DNA of 23,981 bases from JAQIBY01 sp046546095. GTDB taxonomy: Bacteria > Bacteroidota > Bacteroidia > Bacteroidales > ML635J-15. The stretch is taken from positions 1-23,981 of the forward strand of contig JBKGYK010000051.1 of the NCBI GenBank assembly GCA_046546095.1. Reading direction: 5' to 3'. This document shows, in pieces, positions 15,774 through 23,981 of the stretch. The stretch's first letter is position 1, and each line of letters begins with the position of its first letter. Made by a program: the position numbers and the translations under genes. The notes under the pieces are model-generated. The model worked only from the letters and a program-made list of their open reading frames with translations. It was not told the DNA's origin and searched no databases.

Positions 15774-17510
15774 ATGAAACATATTATCCGTCTCTCATTA
15801 CTGTTGATTTTTGGTGCCCTGGTACTGACTTCCTGCCAGAAAGATGCATCAAACACCACAGGGTGGCATTACAACGATCCCCGATTTGGTGGTTTTCAGA
15901 ATCACCCCGGATATGAACAAGAGACAGGCCCCGGCCTTGTGTTTATTGAAGGTGGAACATTTTCCATGGGACGCACCGAACAGGATGTCATGTTCGAGTG
16001 GAACAATACCCCGCGCAGGGTAAGTGTTTCATCCTTTTATATGGATGAAACGGAAATCAGTAATCTGGATTACCGGGAATACCTCTACTGGCTGAGACAT
16101 GTATATGCAACTGATTTCAGATACATTTATCGTCAGGCGTTGCCCGACACATTGGTATGGCGTGAACGGCTTGCTTATAATGAGCCTATGGTTGACCTGT
16201 ATCTTCGCCATCCGGCATACGAACAATATCCGGTGGTAGGTGTCAACTGGAGACAAGCCCGCGACTATTCATCATGGAGAACAGACAGAGTCAATGAGTT
16301 TATCCTCATCAGGGAAGGAATTCTTGATCCCTATGCGGCTCCCCAGGATCAGTCAAAACATTTCAATGTTGATGCATACCTTACTTATGCCGACAATCTT
16401 GATCTTCATATTGATGAAACAGGAAGAGGTCCCGATGGCAAAGTTGAAAAGCTATACAAAGACCCTTCTACAATGAAAGAAGGACGTCGTGGTGGTGGTG
16501 CCGCCGGTGGCGCCAGAGGTGGTGGCAGAGCTCAGGGAGCTTTTGCAGATGACAGACGTTGGGTACAGATAGAAGATGGTATATTTTTACCCCGCTACCG
16601 ACTGCCGACAGAAGCCGAATGGGAATATGCCGCTCTGGCCTATATTGGCAATCACTATAAAGAAAGAATTTATGAACGTCGTCTGTATCCGTGGAACGGC
16701 CACTACATACGTAACGATGAACGTGGTGAAGACCGTGGAAAGATCATGGGCAACATTGTCAGAGGTCGCGGTGACTATATGGGTGTTGCAGGAGCCCTGA
16801 ATGACAAAGCAGATATCACAGCACCGGTCAGAAGTTACTGGCCCAATGACTTTGGCCTCTACTGTATGGCAGGAAATGTTAACGAATGGGTTATGGATGT
16901 ATATCGCGATATGACTTACAGTGATATGGAAGAATTCCGTCCCTTCCGCGGTAATGTATATACAGAAAAAGAGATTACACGTGACCCCAATGATGGCATG
17001 ATAGAGCTTACCCCGGAAGCTGAAGATTATTTTGACGTTACCGGTAAAATTCTTGAAAAACCAGTGGACGAAGAACATTGCTATAGCAGGGATAATTACA
17101 CCAGGGCCGATAACAGAAACTATCTTGACGGTGATCTGAATTCACTTATCCCGTCAGCCAGTGAGGACTGGTGGAACAAAGACGAACGCTATTCAGAAAT
17201 GGTTGATTATACAGAAGACTCTGTCAGACAACTGGAAACCACCGGAGAAATGTACGAAGATGGTGACTGGGCCGGCACTGAATGGGGAGAAGGAGAATAC
17301 GATCCGCTGAATCCCAAACAAAACAAAGGTACCGGCATGACCTCTTTGGTTACCAACCGCTCACGCGTGTTTAAAGGAGGATCCTGGAAAGATCGTGCAT
17401 ACTGGATGACACCCGGAGCAAGACGGTATCTGGATGAAAAGAAAGCCAGAGCTGATCTCGGCTTCCGTTGCGCAATGACCAGGGTTGGATCGCCAACATT
17501 ACCTGAATAA
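15774..17510 (+). CDS. gldJ: Gliding motility / type IX secretion lipoprotein GldJ
   Basis: A 578-residue lipoprotein with lipobox LTSC (Cys21) and an FGE-sulfatase (formylglycine-generating-enzyme-like) fold. Fold markers are FIEGGTFSMGR (57-67), YRLPTEAEWEYAAL (275-288), NVNEWVMDVY (368-377), SRVFKGGSWKD (530-540) and GFRCAM (563-568). GldJ and its paralogue GldK/PorK are structural parts of the gliding/secretion machine in the outer membrane rather than enzymes. I call GldJ because of its place beside porU and porV and the absence of porL/M/N. Residues 237-256 form a Gly/Ala/Arg-rich insert. It follows the PorP-like gene by 35 bases and is closed by a strong terminator. Confidence 0.92.
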   Translation: MKHIIRLSLLLIFGALVLTSCQKDASNTTGWHYNDPRFGGFQNHPGYEQETGPGLVFIEGGTFSMGRTEQDVMFEWNNTPRRVSVSSFYMDETEISNLDYREYLYWLRHVYATDFRYIYRQALPDTLVWRERLAYNEPMVDLYLRHPAYEQYPVVGVNWRQARDYSSWRTDRVNEFILIREGILDPYAAPQDQSKHFNVDAYLTYADNLDLHIDETGRGPDGKVEKLYKDPSTMKEGRRGGGAAGGARGGGRAQGAFADDRRWVQIEDGIFLPRYRLPTEAEWEYAALAYIGNHYKERIYERRLYPWNGHYIRNDERGEDRGKIMGNIVRGRGDYMGVAGALNDKADITAPVRSYWPNDFGLYCMAGNVNEWVMDVYRDMTYSDMEEFRPFRGNVYTEKEITRDPNDGMIELTPEAEDYFDVTGKILEKPVDEEHCYSRDNYTRADNRNYLDGDLNSLIPSASEDWWNKDERYSEMVDYTEDSVRQLETTGEMYEDGDWAGTEWGEGEYDPLNPKQNKGTGMTSLVTNRSRVFKGGSWKDRAYWMTPGARRYLDEKKARADLGFRCAMTRVGSPTLPE

Positions 17511-17532
17511 TAACACAAGCAAATATAATTCT

Positions 17533-17559
17533 AACCCATGCCTTGCATGGGTTTTTTTT
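17533..17559 (+). terminator. Intrinsic terminator after gldJ
   Basis: AACCCATGC (17533-17541) pairs with GCATGGGTT (17545-17553) around the loop CTT, followed by a run of T to 17559. A nine-pair stem with a strong U tract separates gldJ from murF. Confidence 0.92.
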
Positions 17560-17585
17560 ATTAAGCAACTATACAGGAACAAGGT

Positions 17586-18863
17586 ATGAAGGCACTATAT
17601 GAAAAGCTAAAAGAGTGTAGCGGGATCAGCACTGACAGCAGAAGTATTATTAATGGCAGCATGTTTTTTGCCTTGCGTGGTGACAATTTTGATGGCAACA
17701 AATTTGCACGACAGGCCCTGGATAAGGGTGCAAAATATGCAGTTATAGATAATCCTGATTTCCAGGATTCAGATAAAATGATTCTTACTGATGATGTGCT
17801 AACCACACTGCAGGAAATGGCCGGCTTTCACAGAAAACAAATGAAAGCCAAACTTATAGCCATCACCGGCAGTAATGGAAAAACCACAACCAAAGAACTC
17901 ATTCATGCATCATTATCATCTCATTACAATACTTTGTCAACCATTGGTAACCTTAATAATCACATTGGCGTACCTCTCACCCTACTCCGGATTACCGAGG
18001 AAACAGAATATGCCATTATTGAAATGGGAGCAAATCACATAGGTGAGATCGCCCGTTTGTGTGAAATAGCTGATCCTGATTATGGCCTGATCACCAATGT
18101 AGGTCAGGCACATCTTGAAGGTTTTGGATCATTTGAAGGAGTAAAAAAAGCAAAATCCGAGTTGTACAAATATCTGCGGCACAGGGGAGTTTGCTTTATA
18201 AACAAGGACAACCAGCATTTACTCAGCATGATTGAAGATCAGAAAACCATCAGTTATGCATTTAAAGAGAAAGCATGGTGTAAAGCCAATTTAATCAGGG
18301 AAGATGGATTTGCCGGATTGCACTGGAAATGCGACAAAAAATCAGGACATTTTATTTCCAGACTGCGTGGCACATACAATGGTGAGAACCTGCTTGCTGC
18401 CGTATGCGTAGCATCATATATGGGCGTACCTGCAGAAAAAACCGATACTGCCCTGGCAGGGTACATACCCTCCAACCGGCGCTCAGAAATAAGAAAAACA
18501 AAAAGGAACACCCTGTTTCTGGATATGTACAATGCCAATCCCAGCAGCATGCTTCTGGCAATAAAAGATTTTGTCGATCCCTTTGAGAAACAGGCTTTGA
18601 TTCTGGGAGACATGAAAGAATTGGGTGAAACCTCAGACGAACTCCATAATATAATTTTAGAGGTGGCAAGCAAACTGGAAATTGACAAAGTATTTCTGTC
18701 AGGTCCGGAATTTTACAAACACCGAAAGAAATATCCATTTGATTTTTATCCAACGACCCCAGCCTTGAAATCTGCTTTACAGCAATCTGATTTATCAGGC
18801 TATCATATCATGATAAAGGGATCTCGCTCCATGGTTCTGGAGCAAGTTATCGAAACACTGTAA
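17586..18863 (+). CDS. murF: UDP-N-acetylmuramoyl-tripeptide-D-alanyl-D-alanine ligase
   Basis: A 425-residue cytosolic Mur ligase that adds D-Ala-D-Ala to the UDP-MurNAc tripeptide, the last cytoplasmic step of peptidoglycan precursor synthesis. The N-terminal substrate domain includes STDSRSIINGSMFFALRG (15-32). The ATP loop is TGSNGKTTTKE (94-104), followed by GNLNNHIGVP, the central AHLEGFGS and the lysine of KAKSE (Lys190). The C-terminal domain has DMYNANPSSM (313-322), the MurF form of the Mur signature. The length is a little under the usual 430-460. It is preceded by a terminator and has no other mur gene nearby. It converges on trkA with only 7 bases between the stops and no visible terminator. 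Confidence 0.96.
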   Translation: MKALYEKLKECSGISTDSRSIINGSMFFALRGDNFDGNKFARQALDKGAKYAVIDNPDFQDSDKMILTDDVLTTLQEMAGFHRKQMKAKLIAITGSNGKTTTKELIHASLSSHYNTLSTIGNLNNHIGVPLTLLRITEETEYAIIEMGANHIGEIARLCEIADPDYGLITNVGQAHLEGFGSFEGVKKAKSELYKYLRHRGVCFINKDNQHLLSMIEDQKTISYAFKEKAWCKANLIREDGFAGLHWKCDKKSGHFISRLRGTYNGENLLAAVCVASYMGVPAEKTDTALAGYIPSNRRSEIRKTKRNTLFLDMYNANPSSMLLAIKDFVDPFEKQALILGDMKELGETSDELHNIILEVASKLEIDKVFLSGPEFYKHRKKYPFDFYPTTPALKSALQQSDLSGYHIMIKGSRSMVLEQVIETL

Positions 18864-18870
18864 ACCGTAA

Positions 18871-20211
18871 TCAGGTAAATAAACTCTCAACTTTCTTGAT
18901 CCCCCCGGGCAGAGAAAAGACCACAACTTTATCTCCGGTTTGAATGTGGGTATCCCCCTTAGCAATAAAGCTTTTCTTTCCCCTGACGACCCCTCCTACT
19001 ATCGCATCAGACGGGAAATCCAGTTTTCTGAGGTCAGATTTTGTAATTTTTGCATTCTCGGTAACTACAAACTCCAGCATTTCAGCATCAGTACCTGTCA
19101 GGCAAATAACAGAAGACACCTGGGCATTCATGGTAAAGGTATAAATATGAGATGCTGCACTCAGTTTCTTATTGACGATGGAATCAATGCCCATTTTCTG
19201 AGCAAAATCGAAGTAGTCGAAATTTTCGATTTCAGCAATTGTTTTCTTTACCCCAAGTTTCTTTGCAAGCATGCAGGCAAGGATATTTGTTTCCGAATCT
19301 CCGGTCACAGCAACAAAAACATCCATATTTTCAATGCCCTCTTCTTCAAGCAATTCCATATTCCGCCCGTCTCCATGCAAAACCAGACATCTGTCTAACT
19401 GATCAGCAAGGGATAAAGCCTTTTCTTCGTTTATTTCAATGAGTTTTATTTTACAGGATGGCGCAAGTTCACGTGCAACTTTCTGTCCGATACGGCTACC
19501 ACCGAGAATCATGACATCTTCAAACTTTTCTTTTTCTTTTCCGGAGTATTTCATCAGGCTCTTGACCCCTTCGGGATTCGTAACGACATAAACCTGATCA
19601 CCTTTCTTTAAAACGTCATGCCCTGAAGGAATGATGGTTTTTCCCTCCCTCACGATGGCAACCGCCCGATAATCAATTGAATTGCTGATTATGGTTGCTT
19701 CTCTGAGGGTTTTATCGATTATTGGTGCATCATCTTCCAAATTGATTACAAAGAGGTTGAGCTTGCCTCCTGAAAACTCAAATACCTGGGTAGTACCGGT
19801 TTCACGTATCAGGGTAACGATTTCCTTGGCAGCAATTTTTTCCGGATAAATCATTCTGTCAATGCCCATATTGATGAAATGCAGTTTACGCATTGGATGG
19901 ATATATTCGATATTATCAATCCTTGCGATGGTTTTCTTAACGCCCAATCGTTTAGCAATAATTGCCGACAGCAGGTTGATCTCTTCAGAGTGGGTTACCG
20001 AAATAAATAAATCTGCATTTTTGACATTGGCTTGTTCCAGGGTTTTAAATGAAGAACCTGAACCAAGTGTTGTCAGCAAATCATACTTATCCTCCACTTC
20101 TTTAAGATGTTCTTTGTCCGGGTCGATAACAATTGTATCATGATTTTCTCTGGTCAACATTCTGGCCAGATATTTTCCTACTTCTCCTGCTCCGGAAATA
20201 ACAATTTTCAT
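18871..20211 (-). CDS. trkA: Trk system potassium-uptake regulator TrkA
   Basis: A 446-residue cytosolic protein with two RCK repeats that gates the TrkH/TrkG potassium channel in response to nucleotides. The first Rossmann motif is GAGEVG (7-12), with Asp30 at the end of the second strand as expected for NAD(H). The second is GGSRIGQKVA (237-246). Each half ends in a TrkA_C-type domain (about 145-215 and 370-446). No trkH lies in the window, so its channel partner must be elsewhere. It is 36 bases downstream of comEC on the same strand, with a possible promoter of its own. The start is an ATG directly before the first GxGxxG strand. Confidence 0.94.
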   Translation of the reverse strand: MKIVISGAGEVGKYLARMLTRENHDTIVIDPDKEHLKEVEDKYDLLTTLGSGSSFKTLEQANVKNADLFISVTHSEEINLLSAIIAKRLGVKKTIARIDNIEYIHPMRKLHFINMGIDRMIYPEKIAAKEIVTLIRETGTTQVFEFSGGKLNLFVINLEDDAPIIDKTLREATIISNSIDYRAVAIVREGKTIIPSGHDVLKKGDQVYVVTNPEGVKSLMKYSGKEKEKFEDVMILGGSRIGQKVARELAPSCKIKLIEINEEKALSLADQLDRCLVLHGDGRNMELLEEEGIENMDVFVAVTGDSETNILACMLAKKLGVKKTIAEIENFDYFDFAQKMGIDSIVNKKLSAASHIYTFTMNAQVSSVICLTGTDAEMLEFVVTENAKITKSDLRKLDFPSDAIVGGVVRGKKSFIAKGDTHIQTGDKVVVFSLPGGIKKVESLFT

Positions 20212-20233
20212 ATGTATATGATCAATAACGTGT

Positions 20234-20241
20234 CAAAATTA
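20234..20241 (-). promoter_or_regulatory. Possible -7 box for trkA
   Basis: The minus strand reads TAATTTTG, matching TAnnTTTG, in the short comEC-trkA gap. The nearest upstream TTTG or TTG elements have spacers of 15 and 23 bases, neither ideal. Confidence 0.3.
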
Positions 20242-20247
20242 ATAAAA

Positions 20248-22383
20248 TCAGGACTGCAAATTTACAATAAAAGCACCATCTTTTACAAGGTCATAATATT
20301 TGATATTATGTTTTTTCAGCCCTTCAATCAGTTCTTCTCTTTTATACCAAGGTACAGAAGAGTCAATAATGACTTTTTGAAATGAAAAAAGTGCTGCAAT
20401 CCTTTCGGCTGAAATATGAGCCCCTTCTGACAATATAATATAGTCGAGCTCAAGCTTCTCTCCTGCAATTTTATTCTCAAAGCGGTCATCCCTGATAATC
20501 AAACACCTGACCGAATCAAGACCCAGATACAAATCTTTCAAAAAGATATGAGGGTTATCTATCGTCATAACATTGGACAAAATATACTGGCCGCCAGTAT
20601 TTTCAAGATTGACGTATTTTTCTTTTTCAACACCTTCGGTCAACCAGTAATCTGACATTCTATCGGATACATCCTCTTTTTCCATATAGGCAAAATCGGT
20701 AAACATCACATTGTCTTTTCCAACAATACAGTTGATTGCAGTTTGGTTTCGCATATTATACACCAGAAGTGTTTTATTTTTTGTGTTTTTATAGTCTCTT
20801 ACAATCCCGGCAGAGATAAATACAATCAGGCTGAGCAATGCAGGCAAAACAAATCTCCTTTTGTTCCCAAGAAACCAGATGGCAACAGTAATGATAAAAA
20901 CATAAAGCAAAACCATCTGAAAAGGAGTGATATAAAGGTTTTCAGCAACAGCACCGGGTATTTTTTCAATAAAAAAGACAGATTCATTGAGCAGGCTCAC
21001 AAAGAAAGCCAGGGCTTTACCAGCATACACTGCCATGGCCGGAATCATTGCTGAAACAACAAACACAAATATTGCCAGATAAACAATCACGGTAACAATT
21101 GGAATAACCGCAATGTTGGTGAGAATGAAATAATTGGAAAATTGTTTAAAAAACAAAATGGTCAGCGGTGCAGTACCAATCTGTGCAGCAACAGACACAG
21201 CTACCAGAGCCCACAATTTGTCAGTGATAATATACTTGCAGGATATCAGCGAGTAGATTGGTTTAAAGAATGTCACAATGCTTAGCACCGCAAGATATGA
21301 CAGCCAAAACCCCAGTTGGGCAATCACAAAAGGATTAAATACAAGGGTTACTAATGCTGATGCAGCGAGTATGTTGTATATATTTACATGCTGTTTAAAC
21401 AAGCTCCCAAAACTTATAAAGCTAAACATAACAGCAGCCCGTGTAACTGAAGGGGACAATCCTGTAAGCATGGCATAGAACCAGATGGCTCCTACAATCA
21501 GAAAAACCCGTAAGTAGGAAAGTCTTGCTGTCTTTTTCATCGGCGATAAAAGAAACTGCAGCACAACAAAAATGATACCCACATGCAGTCCGCTCACAGC
21601 CAGCACATGCATAGCGCCTGAGGCAGAATACGCATGCCTGATTTCATCCTGCAATTTATCCTTATATCCCAGGCTGAGTGCGGCGGCCACGGCAAACTCA
21701 TCATTTTTAAGTCCGGCTTTTCGATACACATCCAGCAGTTTATTTCTCCATTGCAACATTTTCTGTCTGATGCCGTCTGCAGCATTTCTGTCTATGATCT
21801 GCCAGCTACCGGATTTCAAATAAGCAGAAGATGCTATCATATGGTAAGCCATATAGCGTGAATAATCAAATTCTCCCGGGTTACCTGAATTTGAAATACT
21901 ATCAAATTCAGGCTTGAAGCCAATCAGGCTACCGGGAATAAGCTTTTCGGACAGACTATCTTTCTGAAAATATATTTTCGCCTTACCCTGGCTTGCAAAC
22001 CATTCATCATTGTGCTTGTATGCGTTCACCAGAATATCTGCTGCCATGGCATTCTCTGTTTCTTTGGGGTCACTGATTACTTCAGCCATCAGCAGTGCTT
22101 CATCCGGCAGGCTGATTGGCCTCACCTTCTGCATTTTGTGGTCTGTTAAAAAGGCTCCGGCAGAAACAAAAAATGCAAACACAAGGACAGAAAGAGTCCA
22201 ACGCATGGAATACTTCAGGAAATATTTTTCCACAAAAAGTACCATGAGCAGGAATATGCCAATACCCACCGGGTAATAATATGCCACGCTTAGGGAAAAC
22301 TTCAGCACCAGCACAATCCCTGCGACGAAAGGCAGAAGAAGCCGAAGCAAAGGCATTGATCTGATTTGATCTGTCAGTTGCAC
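20248..22383 (-). CDS. comEC: ComEC/Rec2-family competence channel with degenerate C-terminal domain
   Basis: A polytopic inner-membrane protein of 711 residues related to the DNA-uptake channel ComEC. It has two or three N-terminal helices, then a DUF4131-like segment (about 90-200, with GEFDYSRYM). The competence domain (about 225-510) carries the signature HVLAVSGLHVG (259-269) and several helices. Residues about 530-711 align in pattern with the metallo-beta-lactamase-like end of ComEC (start LLVYNMRNQTAI, end KDGAFIVNL), but the metal-binding HxHxDH motif is absent, so nuclease activity is not expected from this protein. The start read here is GTG at 22383. ATG at 22356, just before PLLRLLLPF, fits the family better and cannot be ruled out. 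It follows the TPR lipoprotein by 22 bases. Confidence 0.9.
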   Translation of the reverse strand: MQLTDQIRSMPLLRLLLPFVAGIVLVLKFSLSVAYYYPVGIGIFLLMVLFVEKYFLKYSMRWTLSVLVFAFFVSAGAFLTDHKMQKVRPISLPDEALLMAEVISDPKETENAMAADILVNAYKHNDEWFASQGKAKIYFQKDSLSEKLIPGSLIGFKPEFDSISNSGNPGEFDYSRYMAYHMIASSAYLKSGSWQIIDRNAADGIRQKMLQWRNKLLDVYRKAGLKNDEFAVAAALSLGYKDKLQDEIRHAYSASGAMHVLAVSGLHVGIIFVVLQFLLSPMKKTARLSYLRVFLIVGAIWFYAMLTGLSPSVTRAAVMFSFISFGSLFKQHVNIYNILAASALVTLVFNPFVIAQLGFWLSYLAVLSIVTFFKPIYSLISCKYIITDKLWALVAVSVAAQIGTAPLTILFFKQFSNYFILTNIAVIPIVTVIVYLAIFVFVVSAMIPAMAVYAGKALAFFVSLLNESVFFIEKIPGAVAENLYITPFQMVLLYVFIITVAIWFLGNKRRFVLPALLSLIVFISAGIVRDYKNTKNKTLLVYNMRNQTAINCIVGKDNVMFTDFAYMEKEDVSDRMSDYWLTEGVEKEKYVNLENTGGQYILSNVMTIDNPHIFLKDLYLGLDSVRCLIIRDDRFENKIAGEKLELDYIILSEGAHISAERIAALFSFQKVIIDSSVPWYKREELIEGLKKHNIKYYDLVKDGAFIVNLQS

Positions 22384-22405
22384 AACCTAATATACAACTT
22401 TTATT

Positions 22406-22990
22406 TTAACCGGCATTGTTTTTTTCAAATTCCCGAACCATTTCGAGATCGCTTTTATTGAGGTATTTCAGTTGCAGCTTAACTTCTTCGCTACGTCTGT
22501 GTTCAGGATATTTTTTCAGAAACTCTTTATAATGCTTTTCTGCAGCTTCTTTTTTGTTCAGCATGCTATCATATATATAGCCAAGCAGGTAAATCACCTG
22601 AGGCTTTTTATCAAATTCAGGATAATTTTTATCAATCCGGTTAAGATAAGCCACTGCATCAGATGGCCTGTCCGTATTCATTGCGATTTCAGCAGCTCTG
22701 AATAAATATTCCGGAGCAAGGCTGTCATGTTCAAAATAATTGACATAATTGAGGTACTCTACAAGCATTTGATTTGCTTTAGCCTCATCAAGCTCTAATG
22801 TACTGTGCAGGTCTTTTTCCATTTGCGTTATACTGTCCTGCAATGCCATCCGGTCAGGTGTCTGATCAGACGTATCCTGTTCTGATTTATCAATATTTTT
22901 TTGTGCATCACCACTTTCATTGCTCTTGTTTATACAAGCAGAAAAACTGATCACCATTAACAAGAGAAAACTCAGCTTAATTCTCATCAT
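22406..22990 (-). CDS. TPR-containing lipoprotein, function unknown
   Basis: A 194-residue lipoprotein with a signal peptide and lipobox FSAC (Cys19), then a charged Asp/Gln/Lys-rich linker to about residue 45. The remainder looks like two or three tetratricopeptide helices: YLFRAAEIAMNTDRPSDAVAYL, residues about 92-113, and VIYLLGYIYDSMLNKKEAA, with the next helix ending FLKKYPEH. Such proteins usually scaffold envelope complexes (compare BamD or CpoB), but no specific role can be assigned. Its ATG overlaps the def stop by 4 bases (ATGA), indicating coupling to ruvX-def. Confidence 0.82.
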   Translation of the reverse strand: MMRIKLSFLLLMVISFSACINKSNESGDAQKNIDKSEQDTSDQTPDRMALQDSITQMEKDLHSTLELDEAKANQMLVEYLNYVNYFEHDSLAPEYLFRAAEIAMNTDRPSDAVAYLNRIDKNYPEFDKKPQVIYLLGYIYDSMLNKKEAAEKHYKEFLKKYPEHRRSEEVKLQLKYLNKSDLEMVREFEKNNAG

Positions 22991-23538
22991 AATTTCAGCG
23001 TTTTATATTCAGTTGGAACTTTTCCTTTGGCAATTGCAGCTAACTTAGGCCTCAAAAGCCGTTTCTTAAGAGGTGAAATTTTATCGGTAAATAGTATTCC
23101 ATTCAAATGGTCGTATTCGTGCTGAATAATAATAGCCTGAAGTCCGGCGAATGTTTCAGTTTTTTCATCCAGATTTTCATCGAGATATCGCATTGTAAGT
23201 GTTTCATAGCGTTTAACCTCTTCATGAATTCCTGGAATACTCAAACATCCCTCCTCAAAAGCTATGTCGGTTTCACTGTGGTCAATAATCTGAGGATTAA
23301 TGAATACACGTTTAAAATTTTTCAACTCCGGAAATTCTTCACCCATGGGATTTGCATCAATTACATACAAACGGATGGATTTTCCGATTTGTGGTGCAGC
23401 AAGCCCTACTCCATTGGCTTTGTACATGGTATCAAACATGTCAGAGATCAGTGGTTCTGTTTCAAAATCTGCAGGATCAATTTCCACAGCTTTTTTTCTG
23501 AGGACCGGGTGTCCATATAAAACAAGAGGATATATCAT
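22987..23538 (-). CDS. def: Peptide deformylase
   Basis: A 183-residue cytosolic metalloenzyme that removes the formyl group from nascent protein N-termini. All three signature motifs are intact: GVGLAAPQIG (43-52), EEGCLS (95-100, metal ligand Cys98) and QHEYDH (139-144, ligands His140 and His144, catalytic Glu141). The length is typical. It is 13 bases downstream of ruvX and overlaps the next lipoprotein gene by 4 bases, so the three form one operon. Confidence 0.98.
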   Translation of the reverse strand: MIYPLVLYGHPVLRKKAVEIDPADFETEPLISDMFDTMYKANGVGLAAPQIGKSIRLYVIDANPMGEEFPELKNFKRVFINPQIIDHSETDIAFEEGCLSIPGIHEEVKRYETLTMRYLDENLDEKTETFAGLQAIIIQHEYDHLNGILFTDKISPLKKRLLRPKLAAIAKGKVPTEYKTLKL

Positions 23539-23551
23539 GTTCAGGTCTTAA

Positions 23552-23965
23552 TTATTTTTTTTCTTTCATATAAGATTGTAATATCAATGTAGCACTGATC
23601 TTATCCACCAATGCCTTGTCTCTCCGCTTTTTCATTTTCACACCTCCCTCTATCATGGACTGAAATGCCATAATGGAGGTATAACTTTCATCATGACTGT
23701 CAACAAGCAAATCCGGAAAAAGTTTCCTGCATTTCTTCATAGCTCCTTTTATATGAGGTACCGGTTCAGAATCAGAACCATCATCTCTGCTTGGCATACC
23801 AAAAACGATGCAACCGACATCTTCCTTTGCAAGATAATCTTTCAGGAAAGGAAACAGATCTTTGGTGTGAACTGTCTGCAAGCCACCGGCTATCATCTGA
23901 CCGGGATCAGTAACGGCTATACCTGTTCGCTTAAAACCATAATCTATTGCCAGAATTCTACTCAT
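23552..23965 (-). CDS. ruvX: RuvX/YqgF-family RNase H-like nuclease
   Basis: A 137-residue RNase H-fold protein annotated as a putative Holliday-junction resolvase, with a role in rRNA 5'-end processing in E. coli. Acidic residues at the expected places are Asp8 in LAIDYG, Glu93 in HDESYTS and Asp121 in LVDKISATLIL. GMP at 56-58 corresponds to the usual GLP. It is the first gene of ruvX-def-TPR lipoprotein. A promoter box at 23973 lies so close that the mRNA may have almost no leader. The gene is complete in the window. Confidence 0.95.
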   Translation of the reverse strand: MSRILAIDYGFKRTGIAVTDPGQMIAGGLQTVHTKDLFPFLKDYLAKEDVGCIVFGMPSRDDGSDSEPVPHIKGAMKKCRKLFPDLLVDSHDESYTSIMAFQSMIEGGVKMKKRRDKALVDKISATLILQSYMKEKK

Positions 23966-23972
23966 AATTGTG

Positions 23973-23980
23973 CAAAGTTA
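23973..23980 (-). promoter_or_regulatory. Likely -7 box for ruvX-def operon
   Basis: The minus strand reads TAACTTTG followed by C, a full match to TAnnTTTG, only 7 bases before the ruvX ATG. The -33 element would lie outside the window. Transcription would start at or next to the ATG. Confidence 0.45.
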
Positions 23981-23981
23981 A

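Noticed and set aside
1..23981. CRISPR arrays, insertion sequences, phage genes or toxin-antitoxin pairs
   Set aside because: No regularly spaced repeats, transposase, integrase, capsid or toxin-like frames were seen on either strand.

Overview
The window looks like chromosomal core-type DNA from a member of the Bacteroidota (Bacteroidetes), probably class Bacteroidia. The evidence is a type IX secretion/gliding cluster (porU, porV, a PorP/SprF-family gene and gldJ), a ruvX-def pair, several promoter boxes of the Bacteroidetes form TAnnTTTG, and start codons without clear Shine-Dalgarno sequences. I do not place it more finely than that. Every stretch longer than about 300 bases is occupied by a gene or gene remnant. 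I see no insertion sequence, CRISPR array, rRNA or integrase.

Layout. (1) Positions 1-1585, minus strand: a tRNA-Asp at the left edge with its own promoter, then a radical SAM protein resembling the COG2108 type. (2) 1676-3447, plus strand, divergent from the radical SAM gene: an EgtC/DUG3-like class II amidotransferase whose stop overlaps the start of a RimK-type ATP-grasp ligase. (3) 3584-6082, minus strand: a tightly overlapping polyamine operon of pyruvoyl arginine decarboxylase, agmatinase-like ureohydrolase and a deoxyhypusine-synthase-like enzyme. It implies arginine to agmatine to putrescine to a larger polyamine, perhaps homospermidine. (4) 6210-8293: an outer-membrane porin-like protein, then a deletion scar. 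At the scar the frameshifted first ~60 codons of an EamA/DMT transporter collide tail to tail with a lipoprotein gene, and the last ~34 residues of the lipoprotein are read from the antisense strand of the transporter remnant.

(5) 8431-9471, minus strand: an SlyD-like FKBP isomerase and ispF. (6) 9475-17510: the type IX secretion block. porU, porV and ispF run leftward, and a PorP/SprF-family gene and gldJ run rightward from a divergent intergenic region. PorU (sortase) and PorV (its outer-membrane partner and substrate shuttle) process and attach cargo; GldJ is an outer-membrane lipoprotein of the gliding/secretion machine; the PorP-like protein may serve a cargo subset. (7) 17586-23965: murF on the plus strand, convergent with a leftward run of ruvX, def, a TPR lipoprotein, comEC and trkA.

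Most of the window is conserved housekeeping. The parts that deserve attention are the RimK/amidotransferase pair beside the cysteine-rich radical SAM gene, the noncanonical polyamine operon, and the transporter/lipoprotein deletion scar. None of these can be called a new system from sequence reading alone.
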